64,000 bases of DNA from Nocardioides luteus (GTDB lineage Bacteria; Actinomycetota; Actinomycetes; Propionibacteriales; Nocardioidaceae). The notes under the pieces were generated by a model. That model was not told where the DNA came from. It saw only the letters and a program-made list of their open reading frames with translations, and did no database searches. Position numbers and translations under genes: made by a program. The DNA lies in contig NZ_JZDQ02000021.1 in the NCBI RefSeq assembly GCF_000960475.2, forward strand, positions 1-64,000, read 5' to 3'. Of the stretch, positions 25,988-34,214 are shown piece after piece (the stretch's first letter is position 1; every line of letters begins with the position of its first letter).

Positions 25988-25990
25988 ATG

Positions 25991-26076
25991 TTCACCGAGG
26001 TGACTCGGTGAATCGTCGCTCCCCTCGCGGAACTCCACGAAGGAGGTGAGTGCTGACCGAGGTGACTCGGTCAGCA
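25991..26076. terminator. Twin hairpins with a shared ACCGAGGTGACTCGGT core
   Basis: Hairpin one (25991-26012) has 9-bp arms around GTGA; hairpin two (26051-26076) has 11-bp arms around the same GTGA loop. Both contain ACCGAG-GTGA-CTCGGT. They sit between convergent genes and probably end transcription from each side, though no T-tracts are present. Confidence 0.55.
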
Positions 26077-26084
26077 TCCACCCC

Positions 26085-27023
26085 TCAGCGAATGGTGACC
26101 TGCCGGTTGGCGAGCCCGGCGCGCGCCGAGCGGACCTCGGGGGTGATCTCGGAGTCGTCGGCGAGAGCCTCGTCGAGCAGCTTCTTGAACGCCACCGCCG
26201 GCTCCTCGAGCGCCTCGGCGCCGGTGCCGACCGGCACGTCCCAGACCGGGGCGAGCAGGCCGTGGGCACGGAACATGCCGACGAACCGGGCGTCGGGGAC
26301 GATCACGTCGTCGCCGGCAACGTGCAGCCGCGCGAGCGCGGTCAGCAGGGCGTCCTCGGGCTCGGGCATGACCCAGCGCAGGTGCTCCTTGGAGCCGACC
26401 GAGGTCCAGTACGCAGCCTCGACCGACGTCAACCGCTCGGTCGGCAGCACCGACTCGTTGGCGTGCTCGAGCGCGTGCTCGAAGTCGCCCTTGTCCTCCA
26501 CGTCGGCGAGCCACCAGTCGAAGCCCTCGTGGACGGTGACGTCCAGGGACGCGTTGGTGACGATGTCCTGGAGCCGCGGACCGTCGCCCGGCGCGGAGGG
26601 GAGACCGAAGATGCCGGACTCGCCGGCAGCGCGCGCCTCGAGCGCCTGGAGCAGCGCCGCGGCCACGTCACGCGACACGTCGCCGTAGTTGTGCTGCACC
26701 TGCAGGCCGGCCCAGACCTCGCCCGAGTCGCGCGACATCGCCGGCGCGGCGCCGGGCAGCAGGGTGCCGAGCGTGACCGGGGTCGACTCGAAGCCCTTCA
26801 CCTGCAGCGACACCGTCGCCGAGGGCACCAGCTCGCGCAGCGCGACCAGGTCGCACTCGCCGGGCAGGCCCTCGAACGGGCGCCCCACGAACGCGCCGCC
26901 GGCGGCACCGTGGCACGCCTTGTAGCGCTTGCCGGACCCGCACGGGCAGGCCGCGCGCGGGTTGGGACCGTCCGTCGGGGCCGCAGCCGCCTGACGGTTC
27001 TTGACTCGGGTCTTCTTGGCCAC
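26085..27023 (-). CDS. DUF5926 family protein with N-terminal SEC-C zinc motif
   Basis: The 312-residue protein begins with a basic stretch and a SEC-C zinc-binding motif, ACPCGSGKRYKACHG (about residues 25-39), the same module found at the end of SecA. The rest is the actinobacterial DUF5926 domain of unknown function, with LPTERLTSVEAAYW near residue 195. A role around translation or protein quality control is plausible from the SEC-C module but unproven. The GTG at 27023 is chosen because a TAGGGT hexamer sits 6 nt upstream; the TTG two codons earlier is unlikely. Confidence 0.85.
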   Translation of the reverse strand: MAKKTRVKNRQAAAAPTDGPNPRAACPCGSGKRYKACHGAAGGAFVGRPFEGLPGECDLVALRELVPSATVSLQVKGFESTPVTLGTLLPGAAPAMSRDSGEVWAGLQVQHNYGDVSRDVAAALLQALEARAAGESGIFGLPSAPGDGPRLQDIVTNASLDVTVHEGFDWWLADVEDKGDFEHALEHANESVLPTERLTSVEAAYWTSVGSKEHLRWVMPEPEDALLTALARLHVAGDDVIVPDARFVGMFRAHGLLAPVWDVPVGTGAEALEEPAVAFKKLLDEALADDSEITPEVRSARAGLANRQVTIR

Positions 27024-27029
27024 GGCCAA

Positions 27030-27035
27030 ACCCTA
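27030..27035 (-). promoter_or_regulatory. -10 hexamer of the DUF5926 gene (leaderless)
   Basis: TAGGGT on the minus strand ends 6 nt before the GTG start at 27023. Confidence 0.55.
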
Positions 27036-27057
27036 ACCTGCTGGGCCCCTGCCCCAG

Positions 27058-27126
27058 GTAACACGTCGTTCGTAGGACTGTTCGCCCCATCAGAACGACC
27101 GGAAAGTCCTACGAACAGCGTGTTAC
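27058..27126. repeat. Long inverted repeat with 22-nt arms
   Basis: Arms 27058-27079 and 27105-27126 (GTAACACG, two variable bases, GTTCGTAGGACT) match at 20 of 22 positions around a 25-nt loop. The element fills the gap between two leftward genes, close upstream of the DUF5926 promoter and 9 nt past the stop of the GDPD gene. Confidence 0.75.
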
Positions 27127-27134
27127 ACCCCGGC

Positions 27135-27905
27135 TCAGCGGCCGAGCAGCTCCAGCATGAACCCCGGACGGTCGGTGATGACCGCCTTGACGCCGAGGTC
27201 GAGACAGAGCTTGAGCTGCTCCTCGGTGTTGACCGTGTAGACGTGGAGGTTGCGGCCCTTCGACGCCAGCCGTCGGGCGAGCTTGGGGTGGGCAGTGAGC
27301 ATCTCGATCCCCGCGCCCAGCCACCAGTCGTCGCCGATCGCGTGCCGTACGAGCGACCAGTTGGCGGCACGGTCGATGAGCTGGACCAGAGGTACGCCGG
27401 GGGCCAGCCGCTCCACCCGCTGCAGCGCCGTGAACGAGAAGCTCATCACCCGCACCGGACTGCCCGGCCCCGCCCAGCCGAAGTCGTTGAGGACGTCGAC
27501 CAGGCGGCCCTCGGTCAGCCCGCCGTAGCGGGTCGGGTGCTTGGTCTCGATCGCCATCTCGACGTGTCGGTCGTAGTCCCGCACGACCTTCAGCAACCGG
27601 TGAAGGGTGAGCACACCCCGCATGTCCCGGTCCGGCGGCTCGTCCTCGCCGTCCCAGAACCCGTTCTTCCACGCCGCGAAGTCGATCGCCTGGAGCTCGG
27701 CGAGGGTCATCTCGGAGACCAGACCGCGGGCGCCGATCCGGCGCAGATGCCGGTCGTGGACACAGACGAGATGTCCGTCCATGGTCAGGCGTACGTCGCA
27801 CTCCAGGGCGTCCGCGCCCGCGTCCAGGGCCGCGACGTACGCAGCCAGGGTGTGCTCGGCGATCTCATGACTGGCGCCGCGATGCGCGACCACCTGGGGC
27901 CTCAT
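27135..27905 (-). CDS. Glycerophosphodiester phosphodiesterase family protein
   Basis: The product (256 aa from the ATG at 27905) is a GDPD-type TIM-barrel enzyme that hydrolyses glycerophosphodiesters to glycerol 3-phosphate and an alcohol. It shows VVAHRGASHEIAEHTLAAY (catalytic His and Glu, about residues 4-22), LECDVRLTMDGHLVCVHD (metal and catalytic residues, about 34-51), IETKHP, and the C-terminal VYTVNTEEQL and VKAVITDRPG blocks. No signal peptide is present, so it is cytoplasmic. In-frame starts at 27923 and 27947 cannot be excluded. The long inverted repeat begins just after its stop. Confidence 0.9.
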   Translation of the reverse strand: MRPQVVAHRGASHEIAEHTLAAYVAALDAGADALECDVRLTMDGHLVCVHDRHLRRIGARGLVSEMTLAELQAIDFAAWKNGFWDGEDEPPDRDMRGVLTLHRLLKVVRDYDRHVEMAIETKHPTRYGGLTEGRLVDVLNDFGWAGPGSPVRVMSFSFTALQRVERLAPGVPLVQLIDRAANWSLVRHAIGDDWWLGAGIEMLTAHPKLARRLASKGRNLHVYTVNTEEQLKLCLDLGVKAVITDRPGFMLELLGR

Positions 27906-27969
27906 GAGGAGATTGTGGGCCATCAGGCGAGCCGCGTCTCGCGACACGAGCGAGATGTCACCAACACCA

Positions 27970-28374
27970 CTAGAGCGGCAAGATCTCCAGGCGTCCGAAC
28001 GCGACGAACGCCGCCAGGCCCCAGAAGACGAGATCGCCGTAGAAGGCGCCCCACTCCCTCCGGATGATGCGGGTCGTCGCCGCGCCGGTCATCAGCAGCA
28101 CCAGCCCGAGCGCGGCGAGCGGCACCAGCCACGTCGCGATGCCGGTCACCGCGGGCAGGACCAGCCCGGCGGCGGCCAGCAGCTTCATCACGCCGATGAC
28201 CTTGAGGGAGCCGTCCGGGAAGTCATCGGCATAGCGCCAGCCGTCGAACGTGTTGCGGAAGCGCTCCTTCGAGAGCACCAGCATCGCCACGCCGCCGGCC
28301 AGGAACCCGGCTGCCAGAAAGATGGTCACGATCCACAAGATGATGTTCATGCCAACCAGGACGAGGTACGCCAC
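27970..28374 (-). CDS. DoxX-like membrane protein
   Basis: This 134-residue protein has four membrane helices in the DoxX/DoxD-like arrangement, with the conserved loop ERFRNTFDGWRYADDFPDGSLKVIGVMKLLAAAGL between helices one and two. DoxX-like proteins are linked to redox or thiosulfate metabolism in some bacteria, but most members have no known role. The GTG at 28374 is used; an ATG at 28350 would remove eight residues. It lies 12 nt after the SDR gene on the same strand and may be cotranscribed with it. Confidence 0.8.
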   Translation of the reverse strand: MAYLVLVGMNIILWIVTIFLAAGFLAGGVAMLVLSKERFRNTFDGWRYADDFPDGSLKVIGVMKLLAAAGLVLPAVTGIATWLVPLAALGLVLLMTGAATTRIIRREWGAFYGDLVFWGLAAFVAFGRLEILPL

Positions 28375-28386
28375 CGTCCTGTGACA

Positions 28387-29115
28387 TCACCGCCCGCCGG
28401 TCACCCGCAGCGTCGTCGCGGTGACGTAGGAGGCCTTGTCGCTCATCAGCCAGGCGACCGCCTCGGCGACCTCGTCGGGCGAGGACGAGCGGCCGAGCGG
28501 GATCTGGGGCGCCATCCGTTCGATCCGGCCGGGGTCGCCGGTGGCGGCGTGCAGGTCGGTCTCGGTGAGCCCCGGAGCGACCGCGACGACCCGGATACCG
28601 CGCGAGGCGACCTCGAGGCCGAGGCCCTTGGTGAGCGCGTCGATCCCGGCCTTCGCGGCGGCGTAGTGGACGTACTCACCCGGGGACCCGAGCGTCGCCG
28701 CACCCGAGGAGATGTTCACGATGACGCCACCCTCGGCGAGCGCGGACACCGCCGCCCGGGCGACCAGCGTGGGACCGACCAGGTTGACGTCGTATGTCCT
28801 CCGGATCTCGTCCGCGGGGGTGTCGACCAGCGGCGCATAGCGGTAGGTCGCACCGGCGTTGTTGACCACGCCGGTGATCGGGCCGGCGGCCTCGAAGAGC
28901 GCGGCGATCCCGGCGTCGGTGGTGATGTCCGCGGCCACGATCTCGCAGGAGACCCCGAGCGCCCGGACCTTGTCACGCGTCGCCGCGGCAGCAGCCTCGT
29001 CGGACAGGTAACCGAGGACGAGGTCGTGGCCGTCGGCGGCGAGCCGATGGGCGGTCGCGGCGCCGATGCCGCGGGTGCCGCCGGTGATGAGGGTGCGCAG
29101 GGATGAGTCAGTCAC
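28387..29115 (-). CDS. Short-chain dehydrogenase/reductase
   Basis: The 242-residue SDR has the NAD(P)-binding motif TGGTRGIG (about residues 11-18), NNAGA (about 88), an active-site Ser in NISSGAA and the catalytic YxxxK as YVHYAAAK (about 147-154; the Tyr four residues before Lys). It resembles FabG-type 3-oxoacyl reductases, but substrate range in this family is wide. The GTG start overlaps the stop of the upstream membrane protein gene by 4 nt. A DoxX-like gene follows, forming a three-gene unit. Confidence 0.92.
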   Translation of the reverse strand: MTDSSLRTLITGGTRGIGAATAHRLAADGHDLVLGYLSDEAAAAATRDKVRALGVSCEIVAADITTDAGIAALFEAAGPITGVVNNAGATYRYAPLVDTPADEIRRTYDVNLVGPTLVARAAVSALAEGGVIVNISSGAATLGSPGEYVHYAAAKAGIDALTKGLGLEVASRGIRVVAVAPGLTETDLHAATGDPGRIERMAPQIPLGRSSSPDEVAEAVAWLMSDKASYVTATTLRVTGGR

Positions 29116-29891
29116 ACCCGAAGCGTGTCACGCAGCCTCCACGCCACCAGCGCCAGTGCCAGGACACCGGCGAGCGCCCAGCCGGCGGGATAGTGCACCG
29201 CGGGCTCGTTCCAGCGCTCGTGGAAGTAGACCAGGTGGGAGGAGAGCAGCCCGGCATCGACCGAGCGGCCCTCCTGGATGAGTACGCCGATGGCCACCAG
29301 CACCGTCAGCAGCGTCTGCATCGCCCAGCCCAGGATCCAGGCGGGCACCCAGGCGACGACATCGACGGCGCGGCGTACGGACGTCACGAGCACCGTCACC
29401 AGGACGGCCGCCAGCAGCGCGTCGATGACCGACGAGGGCAGCTCGCCGGGGAGCATCCCGTCGAGCCAGAGAGGTACGCAGACGGCCGGTGCGGCCAGCA
29501 TCGGCGCCCGCAGCACGCACGGCCCGAGGCTCGCCGCGATCCCGGCGGCGAGGCCGGCGACCGTCGTGATCGCGGCGACCGCGATCAGATGGATCAGCAT
29601 CGAGGAGCTGGTCGCTGCCGGCCCCGCGGCGAACGTCATCCCCAGGACCGCGGCACCCACGACCCCGGCCCCGGCGAGGGTCGCGCTGAGCAGCCGGCGG
29701 TCCGGACGCAGTCCGGCAGCGAGCCCGCCGAGCGCGGCGGCGAGCAGCGTGAACGAGACCAGCTCGGCGACCATCGGGGCCAGCAGGAGCGGCTGGGGCT
29801 GGACCAGCTGCGGCAGGAAACCGAGGCCCCAACCCGCGGCCGAGACCAGCGGAACCATCCACAGACGCGTCCGTTCAGTCATGCCGTCCAC
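29112..29891 (-). CDS. Polytopic membrane protein of unknown function
   Basis: I do not recognise this 259-residue protein. It has six to seven hydrophobic segments of membrane-spanning length (for example about residues 12-28, 36-60, 72-90, 98-125, 155-172, 180-202 and 235-252) and few conserved polar motifs. It begins with GTG at 29891 or an ATG at 29882. Its stop overlaps the SDR start (GTGA), so the two are coupled. It is divergent from the lytic transglycosylase gene across a 183-nt gap. Confidence 0.72.
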   Translation of the reverse strand: MDGMTERTRLWMVPLVSAAGWGLGFLPQLVQPQPLLLAPMVAELVSFTLLAAALGGLAAGLRPDRRLLSATLAGAGVVGAAVLGMTFAAGPAATSSSMLIHLIAVAAITTVAGLAAGIAASLGPCVLRAPMLAAPAVCVPLWLDGMLPGELPSSVIDALLAAVLVTVLVTSVRRAVDVVAWVPAWILGWAMQTLLTVLVAIGVLIQEGRSVDAGLLSSHLVYFHERWNEPAVHYPAGWALAGVLALALVAWRLRDTLRV

Positions 29892-29941
29892 GGTGACAGG
29901 CGCAAGGTGAGACCAGGCGGCGAACCGGGGAACACCAGCCC

Positions 29942-29969
29942 AACGTCAGATGGCCCGACCGTTGACGTT
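29942..29969. repeat. Hairpin in the 183-nt divergent gap before the transglycosylase
   Basis: AACGTCA and TGACGTT form a 7-bp stem with a 14-nt loop. The gap (29892-30074) also contains GAACCGGGGAAC at 29922-29933, which recalls part of the c-di-AMP (ydaO) riboswitch, but the other conserved blocks are not seen. A ribosome site GAGGTGAG precedes the ATG at 30075. Confidence 0.3.
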
Positions 29970-30074
29970 TCACCGCCGGAGGCCGGATTTCTTATTGCCA
30001 GGCGCCGGATCGGGATACCTGGGTAGGCTCTGGAGACGTACACGTCCCCCACGCGTGGATGAGGTGAGACCGGC

Positions 30075-31499
30075 ATGACCAGAGCACCCCGAAGAATCTG
30101 GGCCAGAAGCATCAGCACAGCGGCGCTGACCAGCCTCGGGCCTCGGGCCGTGGCTGCCGTCGCTCTGACCGCTGCCTTCGCTGTCCTGGCCCCGACCGAG
30201 GGGAGCCTCGACACCGGTCATCAGCAGCCCGAGCTGCCCGACCCAGGTTCTCTGCAGGACCCCTTGGGCATCGCCAACGGCCTGGGCGGCGTGAAGAACC
30301 TGACCCCCACCGACGCCGTCAGGCTCGCCTCCAACGCCGAGGAGCTGTCGATCCCACCGGTCGCCCTGGCGGCCTACCAGCGCTCGGCCACCGTGCTCAA
30401 CGAGGCCGATGCCTCCTGCCGCCTCGACTGGGCGCTGATCGCCGCGATCGGCATGGTCGAGAGCAACCACGGCCGCATCAGCGGCAGCCAGCTCGACTCC
30501 AACGGTCTCGCCCTCCCCGCGATCATCGGCCCGCAGCTCAACGGCGCGGGCGACTACGCGGCGATCCGCGACACCGACAACGGCCTCTACGACCACGACA
30601 CGGTCTACGACCACGCGGTCGGGCCCATGCAGTTCATCCCGTCGACGTGGACCTTCGCCGGCGCCGACGGTGACGGCGACAACCGCCGCGACCCCCAGGA
30701 CGTCGACGACGCCGCGGTCGCCACCGCGGCCTTCCTCTGCGCGGGCACGGAGGACGTCAGCACCGACTCCGGTGCCAACGCCGCGGTCTACCGCTACAAC
30801 CAGAGCGACACGTACGTCGAGGCCGTGCTGAAGATCGCCGACCAGTACCGCAACGGGGAGTTCCCGGGCTCGCCCAGCGTGGACGGCGGCTCGCTCCCCT
30901 CGAAGAATCCCCGCACCTCCGTCCTCCCGCGCACCTCGAACCCCGTCACCCCGAAGACAGACGACAACGCCACCGACGGTGCCACCAAGACCCCGGTCTC
31001 GCCTCCGCCCGCGGGCTCGGGCGACAACGAACCCGACCCGTCGACGGACCCCAGCACCGAGCCGAGCACCGAGCCGAGCACCGACCCCAGCACCGAGCCC
31101 ACCGACGGCACGGACCCCGGCGACGGCGAGGCCAGCGAGCCGGTCGACCCCACGCCGACTCCGACGCCCACCCCGACGCCCACGCCGACTCCGACTCCGG
31201 AGCCCGTCGACGCGACCACGGCCGAGACCCTGACCGAGCCCAGCCGCAAGGCGATGGAGGACGTCTACGGCACCACGCTCGAGGCGAGCATGCAGGAGCA
31301 GATCATCAACGACTGCATCGCCGAGTTCGAGGACTACGCGGCGATGCCGACCGACCTGGCGCTGCGGGAGTTCGTACGCAGCCTGGCGGGCACCACTGGC
31401 TACGAGACCCTCCAGCCGGGCGCGACCGAGGAGGAGATCGCCAGCCGAGAGACGACCGTGCCGGAGACCACCGACGGCGACGCTGCGCCGACGGCCTGA
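30075..31499 (+). CDS. Secreted lytic transglycosylase with Ser/Thr/Pro-rich tail
   Basis: The 474-residue protein has an N-terminal signal or anchor (about residues 22-40) and an MltB-like (SLT_2) lytic transglycosylase domain at about 95-260. The catalytic Glu is in GMVESNHGRI and a second signature is AVGPMQFIPSTW. It would cleave peptidoglycan between MurNAc and GlcNAc. After residue 280 comes a low-complexity linker of PSTD/PSTE repeats and ten or so Pro-Thr pairs, then a C-terminal 100-residue segment without known domain that may fold separately. The linker probably spans the wall. A related domain set is common in actinobacterial muralytic enzymes. Confidence 0.9.
   Translation: MTRAPRRIWARSISTAALTSLGPRAVAAVALTAAFAVLAPTEGSLDTGHQQPELPDPGSLQDPLGIANGLGGVKNLTPTDAVRLASNAEELSIPPVALAAYQRSATVLNEADASCRLDWALIAAIGMVESNHGRISGSQLDSNGLALPAIIGPQLNGAGDYAAIRDTDNGLYDHDTVYDHAVGPMQFIPSTWTFAGADGDGDNRRDPQDVDDAAVATAAFLCAGTEDVSTDSGANAAVYRYNQSDTYVEAVLKIADQYRNGEFPGSPSVDGGSLPSKNPRTSVLPRTSNPVTPKTDDNATDGATKTPVSPPPAGSGDNEPDPSTDPSTEPSTEPSTDPSTEPTDGTDPGDGEASEPVDPTPTPTPTPTPTPTPTPEPVDATTAETLTEPSRKAMEDVYGTTLEASMQEQIINDCIAEFEDYAAMPTDLALREFVRSLAGTTGYETLQPGATEEEIASRETTVPETTDGDAAPTA
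31035..31200 (+). repeat. Low-complexity tandem repeats in the transglycosylase linker
   Basis: Short in-frame repeats encode P-S-T-D/E units (31038-31103) and then P-T dipeptides (31150-31200). The DNA is repetitive enough to permit length variation by slippage. Confidence 0.7.
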
Positions 31500-31505
31500 G
31501 CTCGA

Positions 31506-32519
31506 TCAGACCTCGACCACCGTCTTGCCGAAGTTCTGACCCCGGAGCATCCGGTTGAACGCGGCGGGCGCGTTCTCCAGACCCTGGGTGACGTCCTCGC
31601 GGTAGCGGAGCCTGCCCTCGGCCAGCCACCCGGTCGCCTCGGCGAGGAAGGTCTCCTCGTGATCACGGACGAACTCGGTCTGGATGAAACCCCTGATCAG
31701 CAACGACTTGTTGAGCACGTGCCGCATCAGCGCCGGCGCCCGGTCGGGCCCTTCGGGAGCGGCGGTGTCGTTGTAGTGGGCGATGAGCCCGCAGACCGGC
31801 ACCCGGGCGAACTTGTTGAGCCGCGGCAGCACCGCGTCCCACACGTGCCCACCGACGTTCTCGAAGTAGACGTCGATCCCCTCGGGCACCGCCGCCTTCA
31901 GCTGCTCCTTGAAGTCCGGCGCACGGTGGTCCACAGCGGCGTCGAAGCCGAGCTCGGTCAGGTGCGCGACCTTCTCCGGCCCGCCGGCGATCCCCACGGC
32001 CCGGCAGCCGAGGATCTTGGCGATCTGCCCGACCGTGGCGCCCACCGGGCCGGTCGCGGCCGCGACCACGACGGTCTCGCCGGGCTTCGGCCGGCCGATC
32101 TGGGTCAGCCCCGCGTACGCCGTGAACCCCGGCATCCCCAGCACACCCAGCGCGGTGGAGACGGGTGCGGCGGACGGGTCGAGGCGACGGGTGTGGCTCG
32201 CCGGCGCGACCGAGAAGGACTGCCAGCCGCCGTACGCCAGCACCACGTCACCGACCTGCCGCGACGGATCCCGCGACTCGACCACCTCGGCGACCGTGGC
32301 GCCGGGGAGCACGTCGCCCAGCGCCGTCGGCGCGGCGTACGAGGGCGCATCGCTCATCCGGCCCCGCATGTAGGGGTCGAGCGAGAGGAATTTCGTACGC
32401 AGCAGCACCTCGCCCTCCGCGGGCGACGGCACCTCGGAGTCGACGATCGAGAAGTCCTCGGCGGTGGGCTCGCCGACCGGGCGTGCGCGGAGCAGGATCT
32501 GGGTGTTCGTGTCGGTCAT
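31506..32519 (-). CDS. NADP-dependent medium-chain oxidoreductase, CurA/leukotriene B4 dehydrogenase type
   Basis: This 337-residue member of the MDR superfamily reduces the double bond of alpha,beta-unsaturated ketones or aldehydes with NADPH. Diagnostic features are LSLDPYMRGRM (about residues 47-57), the nucleotide-binding AATGPVGATVGQIAKILG (about 153-170), GIAGGPEKV and FENVGG. No zinc ligands are present. The ATG at 32519 is preferred because the upstream open frame lacks family sequence. It converges on the transglycosylase gene and diverges from an amidohydrolase gene across 65 nt that include the AT-rich run TTAATCACGACTAATC. Confidence 0.92.
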   Translation of the reverse strand: MTDTNTQILLRARPVGEPTAEDFSIVDSEVPSPAEGEVLLRTKFLSLDPYMRGRMSDAPSYAAPTALGDVLPGATVAEVVESRDPSRQVGDVVLAYGGWQSFSVAPASHTRRLDPSAAPVSTALGVLGMPGFTAYAGLTQIGRPKPGETVVVAAATGPVGATVGQIAKILGCRAVGIAGGPEKVAHLTELGFDAAVDHRAPDFKEQLKAAVPEGIDVYFENVGGHVWDAVLPRLNKFARVPVCGLIAHYNDTAAPEGPDRAPALMRHVLNKSLLIRGFIQTEFVRDHEETFLAEATGWLAEGRLRYREDVTQGLENAPAAFNRMLRGQNFGKTVVEV

Positions 32520-32584
32520 CCGGCCATCGTGCCTCACCGGCGGGTGGGCTTGCTTAATCACGACTAATCTTATTGACTTAGCCC

Positions 32585-33472
32585 ATGAAGCGCCCGATCG
32601 ACGTCCACCAGCACCTGTGGCCGCCGGCACTGATCGAGGAGCTGCGCAGCCGCCGGCAGCCTCCCTGTCTCGACGGCTGGGTGCTCCACCTCGACGGCGA
32701 GCCGCCCTACTCCGTGAACCCCGCGGACCACGACCTCACCCGGCGCACGGCCCAGGAGGACGGGCTCGTGCTGCTGTCCCTCTCCAGCCCACTGGGGATC
32801 GAGTCGCTCTCCCCGGACGACGCGCACGGGCTGCTCGACGCCTGGCACGGCTTCGCCGACGACCTGCCCGGGCTGTGGGCGGCGCCGGGGCTCGTCGAGC
32901 CCGACCTCGACGGCCTCGCGGCGACCCTCACCCACGACCGCGTGCACGGCCTCCAGGTGCCGGCGACGGCGCTGGCGACCCCGTCCGCGCTGGAGGCGCT
33001 CGCCGCCGTGCTCGCCACCGCCCAGCAGGCCGACCTGCCCGTCCTCGTGCACCCGGGACCCGCCGTCCCACACCCGGCGGACGACGACGTGCCCGGCTGG
33101 TGGCCCGCCCTGACCTCGTACGTCGCCCAGCAGAGCGCCGCGTGGCACTCCTGGCACGTCGCGGGCCGGTCGCTGCTGCCGACCCTGCGGATCGCCTTCG
33201 TGGGGCTGGCCGGACTGGCTCCGCTCCACCACGAGCGCCTCGCCCAGCGCGGCGGCCACCTCGGCGCGATCGACCGGCACGTCTACTACGAGACCTCGTC
33301 CTACGGCACCCAGGCGATCGACGCGATGTCGCGCGTGGTCGGTGTCGACCCGCTGGTCAACGGCTCGGACCGGCCGTACGCCGAACCGTCCGATCCGGGA
33401 CTCGGCGACGCGCTGACCCGGGCGATCCTCGTCGCCAACCCGCGCCACCTGCTCACCGGAGGAGACCGATGA
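32585..33472 (+). CDS. Amidohydrolase family (TIM-barrel) protein
   Basis: The 295-residue protein starts with the metal-binding IDVHQHLWPP motif of amidohydrolase-2-like enzymes and has VLVHPGP (about residue 155) and a late VNGSDRPYAEP segment with a candidate metal Asp (about 260). It lacks several His of the classic family in the middle region, so its reaction is uncertain (decarboxylase or hydrolase). Its stop overlaps the start of the cysteine dioxygenase gene (ATGA). The coupling suggests a shared role in sulfur or amino acid metabolism, which is inference. Confidence 0.8.
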   Translation: MKRPIDVHQHLWPPALIEELRSRRQPPCLDGWVLHLDGEPPYSVNPADHDLTRRTAQEDGLVLLSLSSPLGIESLSPDDAHGLLDAWHGFADDLPGLWAAPGLVEPDLDGLAATLTHDRVHGLQVPATALATPSALEALAAVLATAQQADLPVLVHPGPAVPHPADDDVPGWWPALTSYVAQQSAAWHSWHVAGRSLLPTLRIAFVGLAGLAPLHHERLAQRGGHLGAIDRHVYYETSSYGTQAIDAMSRVVGVDPLVNGSDRPYAEPSDPGLGDALTRAILVANPRHLLTGGDR

Positions 33473-34002
33473 CCGTCGCCGAACCAACCGTCGACAGCGT
33501 CCTGAGCGCCGCGGACCTGCCCGCCCTGCCGGGCCGCACCCTCACCCCCGGTGAGCTGCGCGCCTGGGTCGACGAGCTCGCCGCGCACCCCGAGCGATGG
33601 GAGCACCTGCTGCGCCACGACACCGGCGGGCGCCACTACGTCTCGCTCTACCGCGACAAGGACATCGACGTCTGGCTGCTGTGCTGGAACACCGTCGACG
33701 ACACCGGCTGGCACGACCACGACATCTCCTCGGGCGCGGTCGCGGTGACCCACGGAGCGGTCGTCGAGCAGCAGCCGCGGTTCGGCGGGGAGCCCGTGCA
33801 ACGGGAGATCGGCGCGGGTCGCAGCTTCGGCTTCGGACCCGACCACATCCACCGGATGAGCGGCGCGGTCGACGGCTCGGCCTCGATCCACGCCTACTCG
33901 CCGCCGCTGTGGCGGATGGGGCAGTACGCGATCAGCGACGAAGGCGTGATGCGCCGCGTCTCGGTCTCCTACGCCGACGAGCTGCGTCCGTTGGAGGACT
34001 GA
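33469..34002 (+). CDS. Cysteine dioxygenase family protein
   Basis: This 177-residue cupin-fold protein carries the iron-binding motif WHDHDIS (about residues 81-87) and a later His in DHIHRMSG (about 125). It ends with a conserved SIHAYSPPLWRMGQY block, all hallmarks of bacterial cysteine dioxygenases. It would oxidise cysteine (or a related thiol) to the sulfinate with O2. The ATG overlaps the amidohydrolase stop by 4 nt. Thiol substrate other than cysteine, such as 3-mercaptopropionate, is possible. Confidence 0.88.
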   Translation: MTVAEPTVDSVLSAADLPALPGRTLTPGELRAWVDELAAHPERWEHLLRHDTGGRHYVSLYRDKDIDVWLLCWNTVDDTGWHDHDISSGAVAVTHGAVVEQQPRFGGEPVQREIGAGRSFGFGPDHIHRMSGAVDGSASIHAYSPPLWRMGQYAISDEGVMRRVSVSYADELRPLED

Positions 34003-34214
34003 GCCACCGCTGCCGCGGCGACATCTCGGGCGCCGCGTCCCGGTTGACCGACAGGCCGCAGCGAATGTGGCACATTTCAATCATCGAGGCCGAGAGCCGG
34101 ACGCCAAACCCGAGTTTGCCCATCCCTTTAATATCTTCTGTTCCTCCCCGTGATCTGGCAGGCTGAGGATCTTGTGCAACGGCGTCCGCAGGCGGAGAAC
34201 GACAGACAGGAGCG

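Noticed and set aside
30900..31220. CRISPR-like tandem repeats
   Set aside because: The short repeats are in-frame codons for PST(D/E) and PT units of the transglycosylase linker, with no spacers.
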